NCBI GenBank assembly: GCA_002391185.1
Contig: DGRY01000071.1
Coordinates: 1-13,500, forward strand
DNA: 13,500 nucleotides
DNA from: Prevotella sp. UBA4376
GTDB lineage: Bacteria; Bacteroidota; Bacteroidia; Bacteroidales; Bacteroidaceae
Reading direction: 5' to 3'
The position numbers and the translations under genes were made by a program. Every line of letters begins with the position of its first letter. The first letter of the stretch is position 1. Positions 1-7,930 of the stretch are shown piece after piece. The notes under the pieces were generated by a model, which ran no database searches, had not been told where the DNA came from, and was given only the letters and a program-made list of their open reading frames with translations.

Positions 1-97
1 AAGGCTTTAGCCTGATGAGTTTATGTTATAGACTGTTGAAAACTTGTTTTCATAAAGGCTGAAACATAAATTCATCATAAGAGCAGAATGCTCTTTT
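1..97. repeat. Nested inverted repeats with a terminator-like hairpin at the left edge
   Basis: No gene is visible in positions 1-275. The first 97 bases are rich in inverted repeats. A 14-nt arm at 14-27 is complementary to 63-76 with a single G.T-type mismatch. A perfect 6-bp hairpin (38-43 with 46-51) lies inside it. A short hairpin at 2-6/9-13 precedes it. A 7-bp hairpin (79-85 with 89-95) follows and runs into a T-rich stretch on the plus strand, as in an intrinsic terminator. This could be the 3' end and terminator of a plus-strand transcript that starts left of the window, or structured leader RNA of a minus-strand gene further left. I recognise no known RNA family. Confidence 0.4.
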
Positions 98-106
98 CGT
101 CTTTAT
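79..106 (+). terminator. Possible weak intrinsic terminator, plus strand
   Basis: A 7-bp stem AAGAGCA/TGCTCTT with a 3-nt loop is followed by TT and then a T-rich but interrupted tract. It would end a plus-strand transcript entering from the left edge, but no such gene is visible. The stem has only three G-C pairs, so it is weak. Confidence 0.3.
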
Positions 107-181
107 TTTCTTTTATATTAAGAGAAAAATACAGAGTATATTCACTTACGAAACTTCAGTACTATGATATTAAACCACCAT

Positions 182-247
182 AAGTATGATACTTACGAGG
201 CATAAACATGATACTTACAAGGCAAAAGTATGATACTTATCTTTTTA
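182..247. repeat. Three contiguous 22-bp repeats with palindromic core
   Basis: The core ATGATACTTA recurs at 186, 208 and 230, exactly 22 bp apart. Units 1 and 3 contain the perfect palindrome AAGTAT-G-ATACTT (182-194 and 226-238), and unit 2 has a decayed left half. Weaker copies appear upstream, with ATGATATTA at 164 in the same 22-bp register and CACTTACG at 143. Two helical turns between palindromic cores would put bound dimers on one face of the DNA, as in operator arrays. A TACTTTTG box on the minus strand (223-230) overlaps the third unit and could be the -7 element of a promoter for a gene to the left. Function is inferred only. Confidence 0.6.
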
Positions 248-257
248 TGTACTGCAA
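223..257 (-). promoter_or_regulatory. Possible weak minus-strand promoter within the 22-bp repeats
   Basis: The minus strand reads TACTTTTG at 230-223, matching the Bacteroidota -7 consensus TAnnTTTG. The nearest TTG (257-255) lies 24 nt upstream, which is longer than ideal. It sits downstream of the susD-side terminator and would serve a gene left of the window. No such gene can be seen, so the call is tentative. Confidence 0.22.
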
Positions 258-275
258 CTCAACACTAAAGACCAT

Positions 276-308
276 AAAAAGCCCTTGCACAAAGACCTGT
301 GCAAGGGC
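276..308 (-). terminator. Intrinsic terminator of the eight-gene operon
   Basis: A perfect 11-bp stem (281-291 with 298-308) has a 6-nt loop. On the minus strand it is followed by five T residues (276-280). It lies 22 nt past the stop codon of the SusD-like gene, where the operon should end. Confidence 0.9.
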
Positions 309-330
309 AATAAAGATATGAGGTTAAGGG

Positions 331-2238
331 TTATTCTTGAGTAGAATCCCACCATACAGGGAGAGTACGAATCTGGTCAGAATTATACCATTTACCACGA
401 GTTCCATCTTTCGACTCAGAAACAGTTAACTGGAGTGCACCAGGAATCTGTTCTCCAATGGCTTCAAGATTTGCTGAGTTATAATTCAATTCATAGCTTG
501 CCTGAGGAAGGCGACGAGGAGCAGAACCTTCTGGACAATAGGTCAAAGCTGTACCATGAGTAGAATACCACATTGGCTTACCATAGTTCATAAATATCTG
601 TGGATCATAGTCAAAACGACGCATATCATTCCACTGCTCACTACTCCACATCATTGTCATGAGTTTCTGAGTAATAATCTTACTCATAGAGATATCTGCA
701 GCTGTTCCAATAGCCGTGTTGAGATAGTTGTTGATTGCTTCCTGTGTAGCAGGTGCAAAAGAAGGACAATTTGCCAATGTTGGATCACCAGCAACCCATT
801 CTGCGCAACGCTCTTCAACAGCCTGAATATTAGCTTCGATACCAGCTTTATAAGCCGCAAAGGCACCTGGTTTGTCACCCTTACGCATAAGAACCTCTGC
901 CTTGATGAAACATGCTTCCCAATAAGAGCCAAAGTAAGTATAGCTATCTGGACGAGCAGAGAAAACACCGCTCACAGCACTCTCATCAACATCAGCACGA
1001 CGATATAACAAGTCTTTATTGTTGTCATAACCCTTAGAACTTGACTTACCATGAACATAGATAGTGTCACCTTGACGCTCCTGATTATCTGTCTTGCAAT
1101 ACCAAGAATAAGCAGGATAATCAACACCATTGAACGTAGCTGCAGTCTTAGTAAATTCAGACTGAATAGGACCACTACCATTAGAATAGATATCTTCGTT
1201 TACAATATCTATACCCAATGAACGACGCCATTTGCCATCAGCACTCCATTTTATTGCAACAGGAGAAGATGCACTCTTCACGGAACGCTGCCAAGGTATG
1301 AACTTATCTGCACGTGGGTCTTCAACGCCCTTACCATCAAAGTTAGTAAGGTTATCATAGAAGGTTTTGGTAACAAAATAACGACCATTATTCATACCAA
1401 CACAAGAGAAAATAGTATTATAATCAACTGTTTCGTCCCAACCCTCAACATCTTTCGTTGGTCCATTAGTATCTGTATGACGAAGAACTGTATTATCAGC
1501 ATTACTCTGCTGTGCCTTTGACAAGCAGTCAAGAATAGCACCAGCATCATACTTCCCATCCTTATAGCTACCAGGCTGTTTCTTGCTTAAATGGTTTAAC
1601 CAACGAGCTTTTAATAAATAGCACAGTTTTATCCACTTAGATACATCGCCATTATTCCAGTTATCACCAACAGCAAGAGGTTTAGCTGATGCTTCTTGTG
1701 TCTTACTGAAGAGTTCTATCGCCTCATCAAGTTCACTAAGACACCCCATAAAAACAGTTTTACCTGTGTCATATACTGGAGAGGTTGAAGCACCCAAGGC
1801 ATCTGTATAAGGACATTCGCCCATGTGGTCAATGATATTCATAAAACCATAGGCACGCATAAACTTAGCAGCACCTGCATAATGATATGCACCTGCAGCC
1901 ATAGCCTTGTCATACATATTCTGAAGATTTGAAGCGCAAGGAACCATAAACCACTGTGTAATCTGGTTGGCACGAGTTGCTGCACTTAAATTCCAACGGG
2001 AAGCACCACCTTCACGAGCAGCGGTAGAGGTAACAAGTCCTGTAAAATAGCTATCAACACTTGCTCCTATCTCATAACCAGCCTGAAGATAGTGAAGACA
2101 CCATGGCAAACGATATTCATATGAAGCAGCATCAGAAGTTGCTGTATTTGGGTTGGTATTTATGTCGAGATAACTATCGCACGATGCAAGTGACATTACT
2201 CCTAAAGCACCCAGTATGATTGATTTATATATTTTCAT
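331..2238 (-). CDS. SusD/RagB-family outer-membrane lipoprotein (SusD-like_2 type)
   Basis: This is the surface lipoprotein partner of the SusC-like transporter encoded just upstream. SusD proteins sit as a lid over the SusC barrel and capture the ligand. From ATG at 2238 the product is 635 aa. It opens with a lipoprotein signal peptide ending in the lipobox LASC (Cys20), followed by DSYLDINTNPN, typical of the SusD-like_2 group. The open frame reaches back to an ATG at 2259 (642 aa), but that adds MVIKYTA before a textbook MKIYK signal start, so 2238 is preferred. The gap to the susC-like stop is 24 nt, or 3 nt from the longer start. The ligand cannot be read from sequence. Context suggests muropeptides, peptidoglycan glycan chains or peptides. 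It is the last gene of the operon. Confidence 0.92.
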   Translation of the reverse strand: MKIYKSIILGALGVMSLASCDSYLDINTNPNTATSDAASYEYRLPWCLHYLQAGYEIGASVDSYFTGLVTSTAAREGGASRWNLSAATRANQITQWFMVPCASNLQNMYDKAMAAGAYHYAGAAKFMRAYGFMNIIDHMGECPYTDALGASTSPVYDTGKTVFMGCLSELDEAIELFSKTQEASAKPLAVGDNWNNGDVSKWIKLCYLLKARWLNHLSKKQPGSYKDGKYDAGAILDCLSKAQQSNADNTVLRHTDTNGPTKDVEGWDETVDYNTIFSCVGMNNGRYFVTKTFYDNLTNFDGKGVEDPRADKFIPWQRSVKSASSPVAIKWSADGKWRRSLGIDIVNEDIYSNGSGPIQSEFTKTAATFNGVDYPAYSWYCKTDNQERQGDTIYVHGKSSSKGYDNNKDLLYRRADVDESAVSGVFSARPDSYTYFGSYWEACFIKAEVLMRKGDKPGAFAAYKAGIEANIQAVEERCAEWVAGDPTLANCPSFAPATQEAINNYLNTAIGTAADISMSKIITQKLMTMMWSSEQWNDMRRFDYDPQIFMNYGKPMWYSTHGTALTYCPEGSAPRRLPQASYELNYNSANLEAIGEQIPGALQLTVSESKDGTRGKWYNSDQIRTLPVWWDSTQE

Positions 2239-2262
2239 AGCTGTATATTTTATAACCATAAA

Positions 2263-5200
2263 TTAGAACGTAAGGTTTACACCAAAGGTGAAACTCTGTG
2301 TAGAAGGAACACAGTAATAGTCCATACCTACAGAAGATGATCCTATAGAACCTGAACCTGCGAATGATACTTCAGGGTCACCCTCATAGTTGGTGAAGAG
2401 TAACAGATTATTAGCTGCTACATTTACAGAAGCCGACTTAATAAAGCCTGTCTTCATAAGCAACTGCTTAGGCAGATTATAAGTGAGGTTCAACGAGCGC
2501 AGACGCAGATAGTTTACATGAGTAATAAAGTTACGACTCTCACGTGGATAATATGTCTGATAGTATTCTGCGATAATAGCGTCACCTGATGTTTCTTTTC
2601 CATTATATTGGTATGTCTTACCACGCTCATAGGTATATGTAGCAGGTTTATAATTATCACCGTCCTTTATAACACCATCTATTGTTATTTTTTCACGATT
2701 AGCACTAAGCTCACTTGTACCTGCAATAGTCATACCATACTTTGTACCATTGAATACATCACCTCCAAAACTGAAGTCCCATAACATACTAAGTGAGAAA
2801 TTCTTGTAAGTAAAGGTATTATTGAAACCTCCCTTAACATTTGCTTCACGGTTACCAACCTCGTGACTTGTTGACTTATCCCATGTTGGCATACCTGTAT
2901 TTTCATCAAGAATTATCCGTCCATCCTCTGTTCGAGACCATTGACAACCTGATATACCCATAAAGTGGCCATTATTGAAAGAGGCTGCTTTTACATTTCC
3001 TACCTGAGCATCGGTAACATACAGAATATCAACACCATCCATCAAATTGCCTACAGTTCCACGGTTGCCACTAAGGTTCAAACTACTTTCCCATGTAAAG
3101 TTCTTAGTCTGAATTGGAGTACCACTAATGGTAAGCTCCATACCCTTGTTATATACATCACCGGCATTTACATCACGGAGAATATAACCAATGTAGTTAC
3201 TCAAACGTGGAGAGAGAATCTGATTGTATGAGTTATTGGTATAATAAGCAAAATCTAAGTGCAAACGATTCTTCAGGAAAGAAAGTTCGATTCCTAACTC
3301 GGTTGATTCTGTGATCTCAGGTTTCAAATAAGCATTACCAGCCTGCCAGTTATTACCCAAACCTATCTTATCTCCAACAAAAGTACCTGCTGGCCAAAGA
3401 GCTGTGTTGGTTGCGTAAGCAGAAGCATCCTTACCTACACGAGCCCAAGATGCACGAACCTTACCAAAAGATAGGATATTATTCTTTGGCATAAGCTCTG
3501 TGAAAACCAAAGCGCCATTAAATGACTGATAGAAATAAGAGCGATTCTCCTTTGGAAGTGTTGATGACCAGTCGTTACGTGCAGAATAAGTGAAGAAGGC
3601 TGTACTCTTCCAGTCAAAACGTGCCTCACCATAGAGACCTAACAAACGATGCTGTGATTTTCTATGCTGGAAGTTACGGTCTGTTTGACTTGCATTATCA
3701 AAGCTATAGAATTCTGGAACAATAAAATTCCATGCCATACGATAATCGCTTACACCCTTTGTGTCTTCTGAAGAAAAACCGACAAGAAGATTACCATTAA
3801 AGTCACCTATAGAATGAGAGAAGTTAGACATTACGTTGTTTGAAAGATAGGTATAACGATAATCATTCTCTGAATACATACCCTTCTGCCAGTCTTTCTT
3901 TACAACTCCACCAGGAGCAATTGTTTTGTTGTTATTGGTGATGTGCTCATCCAAGCCTATACGATAGCTTACCCACCACCATTTAGCCAAATCGGCCTTT
4001 ACCTGAACACTTGCTGTGAGACGCTCTGTGTTGTCTTTTAATAGGTTGTTGTGAAGAATCCAATATGGGTTATCTTTCTCATCCCAGTATTCAAGAGCAT
4101 CACTAACACCAGGCAAACGATAGCGAGAACCATCCTCGTTGGCATAATGTGTCATATCATCAAAACGTGACCAGGTATATACACTACCCATTGTACCACT
4201 ACCAGCAGAATTATAAAGTGCTGCTGATGTTAGAGTCTTATCTGTTTTTGACTTTGTATAAGCTACATTTGCACCAAATGTAAGCATCTTCCACTTCTGT
4301 TCTGCATTGAAACGGAATGTAAATTTATTATAACCTGTGGTTGGGATAATACCTTCCTGATTATAGTAAGAAGAAGAAAGGAAGAAATTTCCGGTCTTAC
4401 TACCGCCAGATACACTAACGTTATTATCAGTTGCTAAACCAGACTGGAAGAAATTACCAACGTTATCGTAAATTTGCTCATTACCTGTAGCACGCTCTCC
4501 CCAGCTACTATATGAGCGATCGTCATAATCGGTACGTACATAGTTCTTGTCTGCATCATACACATCAGATGAGTAACCACGCTTATAGGTGCTTTGTACT
4601 TTTGGAAGCTTCCATGCACGAGATGTAGTGAGTTTGCTTGACACATTTATCTCTACAGTACCTTCCTTACCCTTTTTTGTGGTTATGATGATAGCACCTG
4701 CAGAAGCACGTGAACCATAAAGAGCAGCAGCAGCAGGACCTTTCAATACCGTGAGATCTTCTATATCCTCAGGGTTAACATCCATCACACGGTTACCATT
4801 GGTAGATGCACCAGAAACAGTACCATCAAAAGCAGAATTACCTGGAACAGTTGTTGTGTTATCGTAAATTACACCGTCAATAACAAACAAAGGCTGGTTA
4901 TCACGCTCAAGAGAAGTACCACCACGTAGGATAATCTCAGAACCGCCACCGGCAGCACCACCACCTTGAGTAACTGTAACACCTGCTACTTTACCTGCCA
5001 ATGAGTTGATGACATTCGTGTTCTTGTTCTTCATGAGTTCAGAACTCTTAAGGTCTGTTACAGCATATCCCAATGCCTTACGTTCTTTCTTGATACCCAT
5101 TGCAGTAACAACGACATCGTCGAAAGTCTTACTGTCTTCCTGCAGTGTTACATTATAAGTACGAGCATTACCAACTTTAATTGTAGTAGATGTGTAACCT

Positions 5201-5505
5201 ATATAGGATACAACAATCGTTGAACCAACAGGAGCATCTAAAGAGTAAACACCTTCAAGATCGGTGATAGCTCCTTTTGATGTGCCCTTAATAACGACAC
5301 TCGCACCGATAACGGGATCACCATTAGAATCGACAACCTTACCCTTAATGGTATTAGCTTGCTGCACTGATTGCACAGAAACAGCATCAAAGGGTGAGGC
5401 TGCATAAGCCGATGGCAACCAACTGCTCAATCCGAGAGCAGAGATGAGTGTAGCTGCAAAGAAAGTCTTTGAGACTACGGCTTTTTTCATGTTGTTTTCA
5501 TTCAT
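2263..5505 (-). CDS. SusC/RagA-family TonB-dependent outer-membrane transporter
   Basis: This is a TonB-dependent transporter that pulls ligands captured by its SusD partner into the periplasm. The protein is 1080 aa, normal for the family. In order it has: a Sec signal peptide (about 1-36, ending near AYAA); a carboxypeptidase-regulatory-like beta-sandwich (about 52-122, IKGKVVDSNGDPVIGASV); a TonB-box-like segment DDVVVTAMG (129-137); a plug domain (about 150-280) with LFVIDGVIYDN and the SusC signature VLKGPAAAALYGSRASAGA; and a beta-barrel ending in the C-terminal Phe of FGVNLTF. The chosen ATG gives MNENNMKKAVV. A second ATG at 5490 (MKKAVV) would also give a good signal peptide. The gene follows namZ by 45 nt with no recognisable promoter between. 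SusCD at the distal end of the operon, with no adjacent sigma/anti-sigma or hybrid regulator, is unlike many glycan loci. Confidence 0.95.
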   Translation of the reverse strand: MNENNMKKAVVSKTFFAATLISALGLSSWLPSAYAASPFDAVSVQSVQQANTIKGKVVDSNGDPVIGASVVIKGTSKGAITDLEGVYSLDAPVGSTIVVSYIGYTSTTIKVGNARTYNVTLQEDSKTFDDVVVTAMGIKKERKALGYAVTDLKSSELMKNKNTNVINSLAGKVAGVTVTQGGGAAGGGSEIILRGGTSLERDNQPLFVIDGVIYDNTTTVPGNSAFDGTVSGASTNGNRVMDVNPEDIEDLTVLKGPAAAALYGSRASAGAIIITTKKGKEGTVEINVSSKLTTSRAWKLPKVQSTYKRGYSSDVYDADKNYVRTDYDDRSYSSWGERATGNEQIYDNVGNFFQSGLATDNNVSVSGGSKTGNFFLSSSYYNQEGIIPTTGYNKFTFRFNAEQKWKMLTFGANVAYTKSKTDKTLTSAALYNSAGSGTMGSVYTWSRFDDMTHYANEDGSRYRLPGVSDALEYWDEKDNPYWILHNNLLKDNTERLTASVQVKADLAKWWWVSYRIGLDEHITNNNKTIAPGGVVKKDWQKGMYSENDYRYTYLSNNVMSNFSHSIGDFNGNLLVGFSSEDTKGVSDYRMAWNFIVPEFYSFDNASQTDRNFQHRKSQHRLLGLYGEARFDWKSTAFFTYSARNDWSSTLPKENRSYFYQSFNGALVFTELMPKNNILSFGKVRASWARVGKDASAYATNTALWPAGTFVGDKIGLGNNWQAGNAYLKPEITESTELGIELSFLKNRLHLDFAYYTNNSYNQILSPRLSNYIGYILRDVNAGDVYNKGMELTISGTPIQTKNFTWESSLNLSGNRGTVGNLMDGVDILYVTDAQVGNVKAASFNNGHFMGISGCQWSRTEDGRIILDENTGMPTWDKSTSHEVGNREANVKGGFNNTFTYKNFSLSMLWDFSFGGDVFNGTKYGMTIAGTSELSANREKITIDGVIKDGDNYKPATYTYERGKTYQYNGKETSGDAIIAEYYQTYYPRESRNFITHVNYLRLRSLNLTYNLPKQLLMKTGFIKSASVNVAANNLLLFTNYEGDPEVSFAGSGSIGSSSVGMDYYCVPSTQSFTFGVNLTF

Positions 5506-5550
5506 AATAATTGCATTTAAATGAAACGATATTATGGGTTAATAATCAAA

Positions 5551-6708
5551 TTAGTCGTACAACAAATATGGTTTACGTTGTTTTTTAAATGTCTCTACAT
5601 CTGCCTGCCAGCACTTACTTATCTGCTCGGCTGAACAACCATCTTCTATCATCTTTCTAACATAGTCAACTCCTATCAACTTCTCGAAAAAAGGTGTGAA
5701 AAAGCTATCTCCAATATTAACAGCACGATAGGCTTCTATAAGATAGCTAAGATTTATCTTCTCTTCCCATATAGCACTATCACTGAGATTTCTGAGATCT
5801 CTACCATAACAGAGTTTTCCTAACTGTGGAGGATTCTTTGCTCCAGGACGTGATTCTGGAGTGAAACTAAAGTGGTAGCCTTTCATAGCAGGATGTCCAA
5901 ACAACTGAAAAGGTGCATCTGTTCCTCTACCCAATGATACAGGTGTTGCCTCGAAGAAACATATTGAAGGATAGAGGTAAATGGATTTCATATTTGGCAG
6001 ATTAGGAGATGGAGCAACAGGAAGGTTATACTTGCTTTCATGGGTATAGTTCTTGCAAGCTATAACCATCAGATTACACTTCTTTCCACTTTCAAGCCAA
6101 TGTTCACCATTTGCCATCAAAGCCAATTCCCCAAGCGTTAATCCATGAACAACAGGTACAGGTAAAGATCCTACTCCACTCTTGTATTTCATATCAAGAA
6201 TTGGTCCATCAACATAAAATCCATTAGGGTTTGGACGGTCAAGAACTATCATCTGCTTGCCATAAACAGCACACTGATTCATCAACTTGACCATAGTTAT
6301 ATAATAAGTATAGAAACGAAGTCCTACATCTTGTATATCACTTACTAATACATCAAAACTCATCATAGTATCAGCATCAGGAACGCCACCTTTAATGCCA
6401 TATAGAGAACAGATTGGTACACCAGTCTTTGTGTCTATACTGCTACTTACTTTCTCGCCAGCGTCAGCTGTTCCACGAAAGCCATGCTCTGGCGAGAAGA
6501 TAACAACAACATTAACGCCATTTTCAAGTAGAACATCAAGTACATGTTTATTGCCAACGATACCTGTCTGATTGCTGAACAGAGCTACCTTTTTTCCTTT
6601 TAGAAAGGATAAATAACTATCAGTCTGCTCTGCACCTGTTACTATATCTGCAGCAAAGAGTTGCAGAACAGAAATCAAAAGGAAAAATAATATTGCTATT
6701 TTCTTCAT
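5551..6708 (-). CDS. namZ: NamZ-like exo-beta-N-acetylmuramidase (DUF1343, GH171)
   Basis: This is a DUF1343-family protein of 385 aa. Characterised members (NamZ of Bacillus subtilis and Tannerella) cleave MurNAc from the non-reducing end of peptidoglycan fragments. Conserved blocks visible are SPEHGFRG (72-79, with the likely catalytic Glu74-His75), DIQDVGLRFYTYY (124-136), DRPNPNG (157-163), VHGLTLGE (187-194), PSPNLPNM (233-240) and EATPVSLGRGTDAPF (253-267). An N-terminal Sec signal peptide (about 1-20, LQLFAA) places it in the periplasm or outside. ATG at 6708 follows the upstream stop by 8 nt, and AAAGAGAT stands immediately before the start. The neighbouring AmiE-like gene repeats the NamZ/AmiE pairing of Bacillus muropeptide rescue. 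The family call is strong. The exact substrate (disaccharide, chain or peptide-bearing) is inferred. Confidence 0.93.
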   Translation of the reverse strand: MKKIAILFFLLISVLQLFAADIVTGAEQTDSYLSFLKGKKVALFSNQTGIVGNKHVLDVLLENGVNVVVIFSPEHGFRGTADAGEKVSSSIDTKTGVPICSLYGIKGGVPDADTMMSFDVLVSDIQDVGLRFYTYYITMVKLMNQCAVYGKQMIVLDRPNPNGFYVDGPILDMKYKSGVGSLPVPVVHGLTLGELALMANGEHWLESGKKCNLMVIACKNYTHESKYNLPVAPSPNLPNMKSIYLYPSICFFEATPVSLGRGTDAPFQLFGHPAMKGYHFSFTPESRPGAKNPPQLGKLCYGRDLRNLSDSAIWEEKINLSYLIEAYRAVNIGDSFFTPFFEKLIGVDYVRKMIEDGCSAEQISKCWQADVETFKKQRKPYLLYD

Positions 6709-6716
6709 ATCTCTTT

Positions 6717-7919
6717 TTATTTTTCTGGATATAATAATGCTCCTGCAACAGCATTAGCCACATAAGAACGGGTGCGAACCATACTTCCCTTATCTTCAGG
6801 ATGAACATGATTACTCAATAGAATAACACTGACATCGTTATCGGGATCAATAACTATACTTGTACCAGTATAACCTGTATGCCCATAAGTATTAGGACCT
6901 AAAAGATCACCATTATTACTTGAATAATCGGTAAAGATATCCCAACCTGGAGTACGTCCCAATGAAGCAACTGCACGAGGTACTGTTCGCATACATCTCA
7001 CTGCTAATGGCGAGAGAATACGTCGCCCTTGCCACTCTCCTTCATTTTGTAAACAAGCACACAGAATGGCTATATCTTCTGCTGAAGAGAATACACCAGC
7101 ATTTCCTGATATACCCCCATTCATAACTCGTGCCAACGGATCATGTACAACTCCCCACAAAACACTACCATCAGATTGTTTCTCTGTTGGTGCACAGAGT
7201 TTTCTAAGCTGTTTGTCAGGGCAATATGATGTGTGGCTCATTCCCAACACATCAAAAATATGCTTCTTGGCATATTGATCAATACTTTCTCCAGAAATCG
7301 TCTCTATTATTCTCTGAAGAATGATATAGTTTAGACAGCTATACTGAAAATCTGTCTTTGGTGCAAAGTCTCGCTTACAATGAGAAATATACTCAATAAC
7401 ACCATCTCTGTTAGGAGAACCATATTTTTCTTTTAGTGTAGCCACTGGCGCATAAGGAGGAAGACCAGAGGTGTGCGTCATAATATCAACAACACGAATA
7501 GATGTTGTTTCTCCTTTTTCATCTTTCCAACCTTCAAAACCTGGGATATAATCACTCACTCGGTCGGTAAGACGAAGTTTTCCATTATCTATAAGTTGCA
7601 TGGCAGCAACAGCTGTTGACATTGACTTAGAGCAAGATGCCATATCAAAAACTGTTTCTGTTGTCATCTTCTCAACCCTTGGATAAACCCGCTTGTTACC
7701 ATACGCCTTTAAATAGGCTATCTTGCCATGTCTTACCACGCAAAGAACGGCACCTGGTGTTTGTTTTTCAGCAATTGCGCGTTCAATTGCCTTGTCGGCA
7801 TTCTGCAAACGCACTTCATCAAAACCAACTTCTGCAGGCAATACCTGTTGTAGTCTCTGTGCATTAGTAATTTGAAAACAGAATAGAAATATAGAAACAA
7901 AAGAAATTAATTTTTTCAT
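6717..7919 (-). CDS. Exported beta-lactamase-fold serine hydrolase, probable AmiE-like MurNAc-L-Ala amidase
   Basis: This is a class-C beta-lactamase/penicillin-binding fold protein (PF00144) of 400 aa. It has a Sec signal peptide (about 1-20, FQITNA then Q). The nucleophile motif SxxK is S95-C-S-K98. The Tyr motif is Y193-S-C195-L-N-Y, where the usual third-position Asn (often Asp in relatives) is Cys. The third box is H347-T-G (GHTGYTGTS). B. subtilis AmiE (YbbE), encoded beside NamZ, has this fold and hydrolyses the MurNAc-L-Ala amide, so the location next to namZ suggests the same reaction. Alternatives are a D-Ala carboxypeptidase or an esterase. Antibiotic resistance is unlikely in this setting. 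The gap to the upstream symporter stop is 11 nt, and AAGAT directly precedes ATG. Confidence 0.88.
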   Translation of the reverse strand: MKKLISFVSIFLFCFQITNAQRLQQVLPAEVGFDEVRLQNADKAIERAIAEKQTPGAVLCVVRHGKIAYLKAYGNKRVYPRVEKMTTETVFDMASCSKSMSTAVAAMQLIDNGKLRLTDRVSDYIPGFEGWKDEKGETTSIRVVDIMTHTSGLPPYAPVATLKEKYGSPNRDGVIEYISHCKRDFAPKTDFQYSCLNYIILQRIIETISGESIDQYAKKHIFDVLGMSHTSYCPDKQLRKLCAPTEKQSDGSVLWGVVHDPLARVMNGGISGNAGVFSSAEDIAILCACLQNEGEWQGRRILSPLAVRCMRTVPRAVASLGRTPGWDIFTDYSSNNGDLLGPNTYGHTGYTGTSIVIDPDNDVSVILLSNHVHPEDKGSMVRTRSYVANAVAGALLYPEK

Positions 7920-7930
7920 ATCTTATTTTA

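Noticed and set aside
12..64. Hammerhead-ribozyme-like CTGATGA (12-18) and GAAAC (61-65) on the plus strand
   Set aside because: The stem that should join the two core boxes does not abut GAAA (four extra bases), and no stem I partner or cleavage site could be found. The similarity is probably chance.
182..247. CRISPR-like array
   Set aside because: The repeats are contiguous with no spacers between them, only three units, and no cas genes are present.
556..1008. Plus-strand open frame of 150 aa opposite the SusD-like gene
   Set aside because: It lies wholly antisense to a well-supported gene, has no recognisable domain and has a shadow-like composition. The same applies to the other short antisense or out-of-frame frames.
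6717..7919. Antibiotic-resistance beta-lactamase
   Set aside because: It has the fold but an atypical YSC box, and it sits beside namZ in a peptidoglycan catabolic operon, which points to a muropeptide hydrolase.
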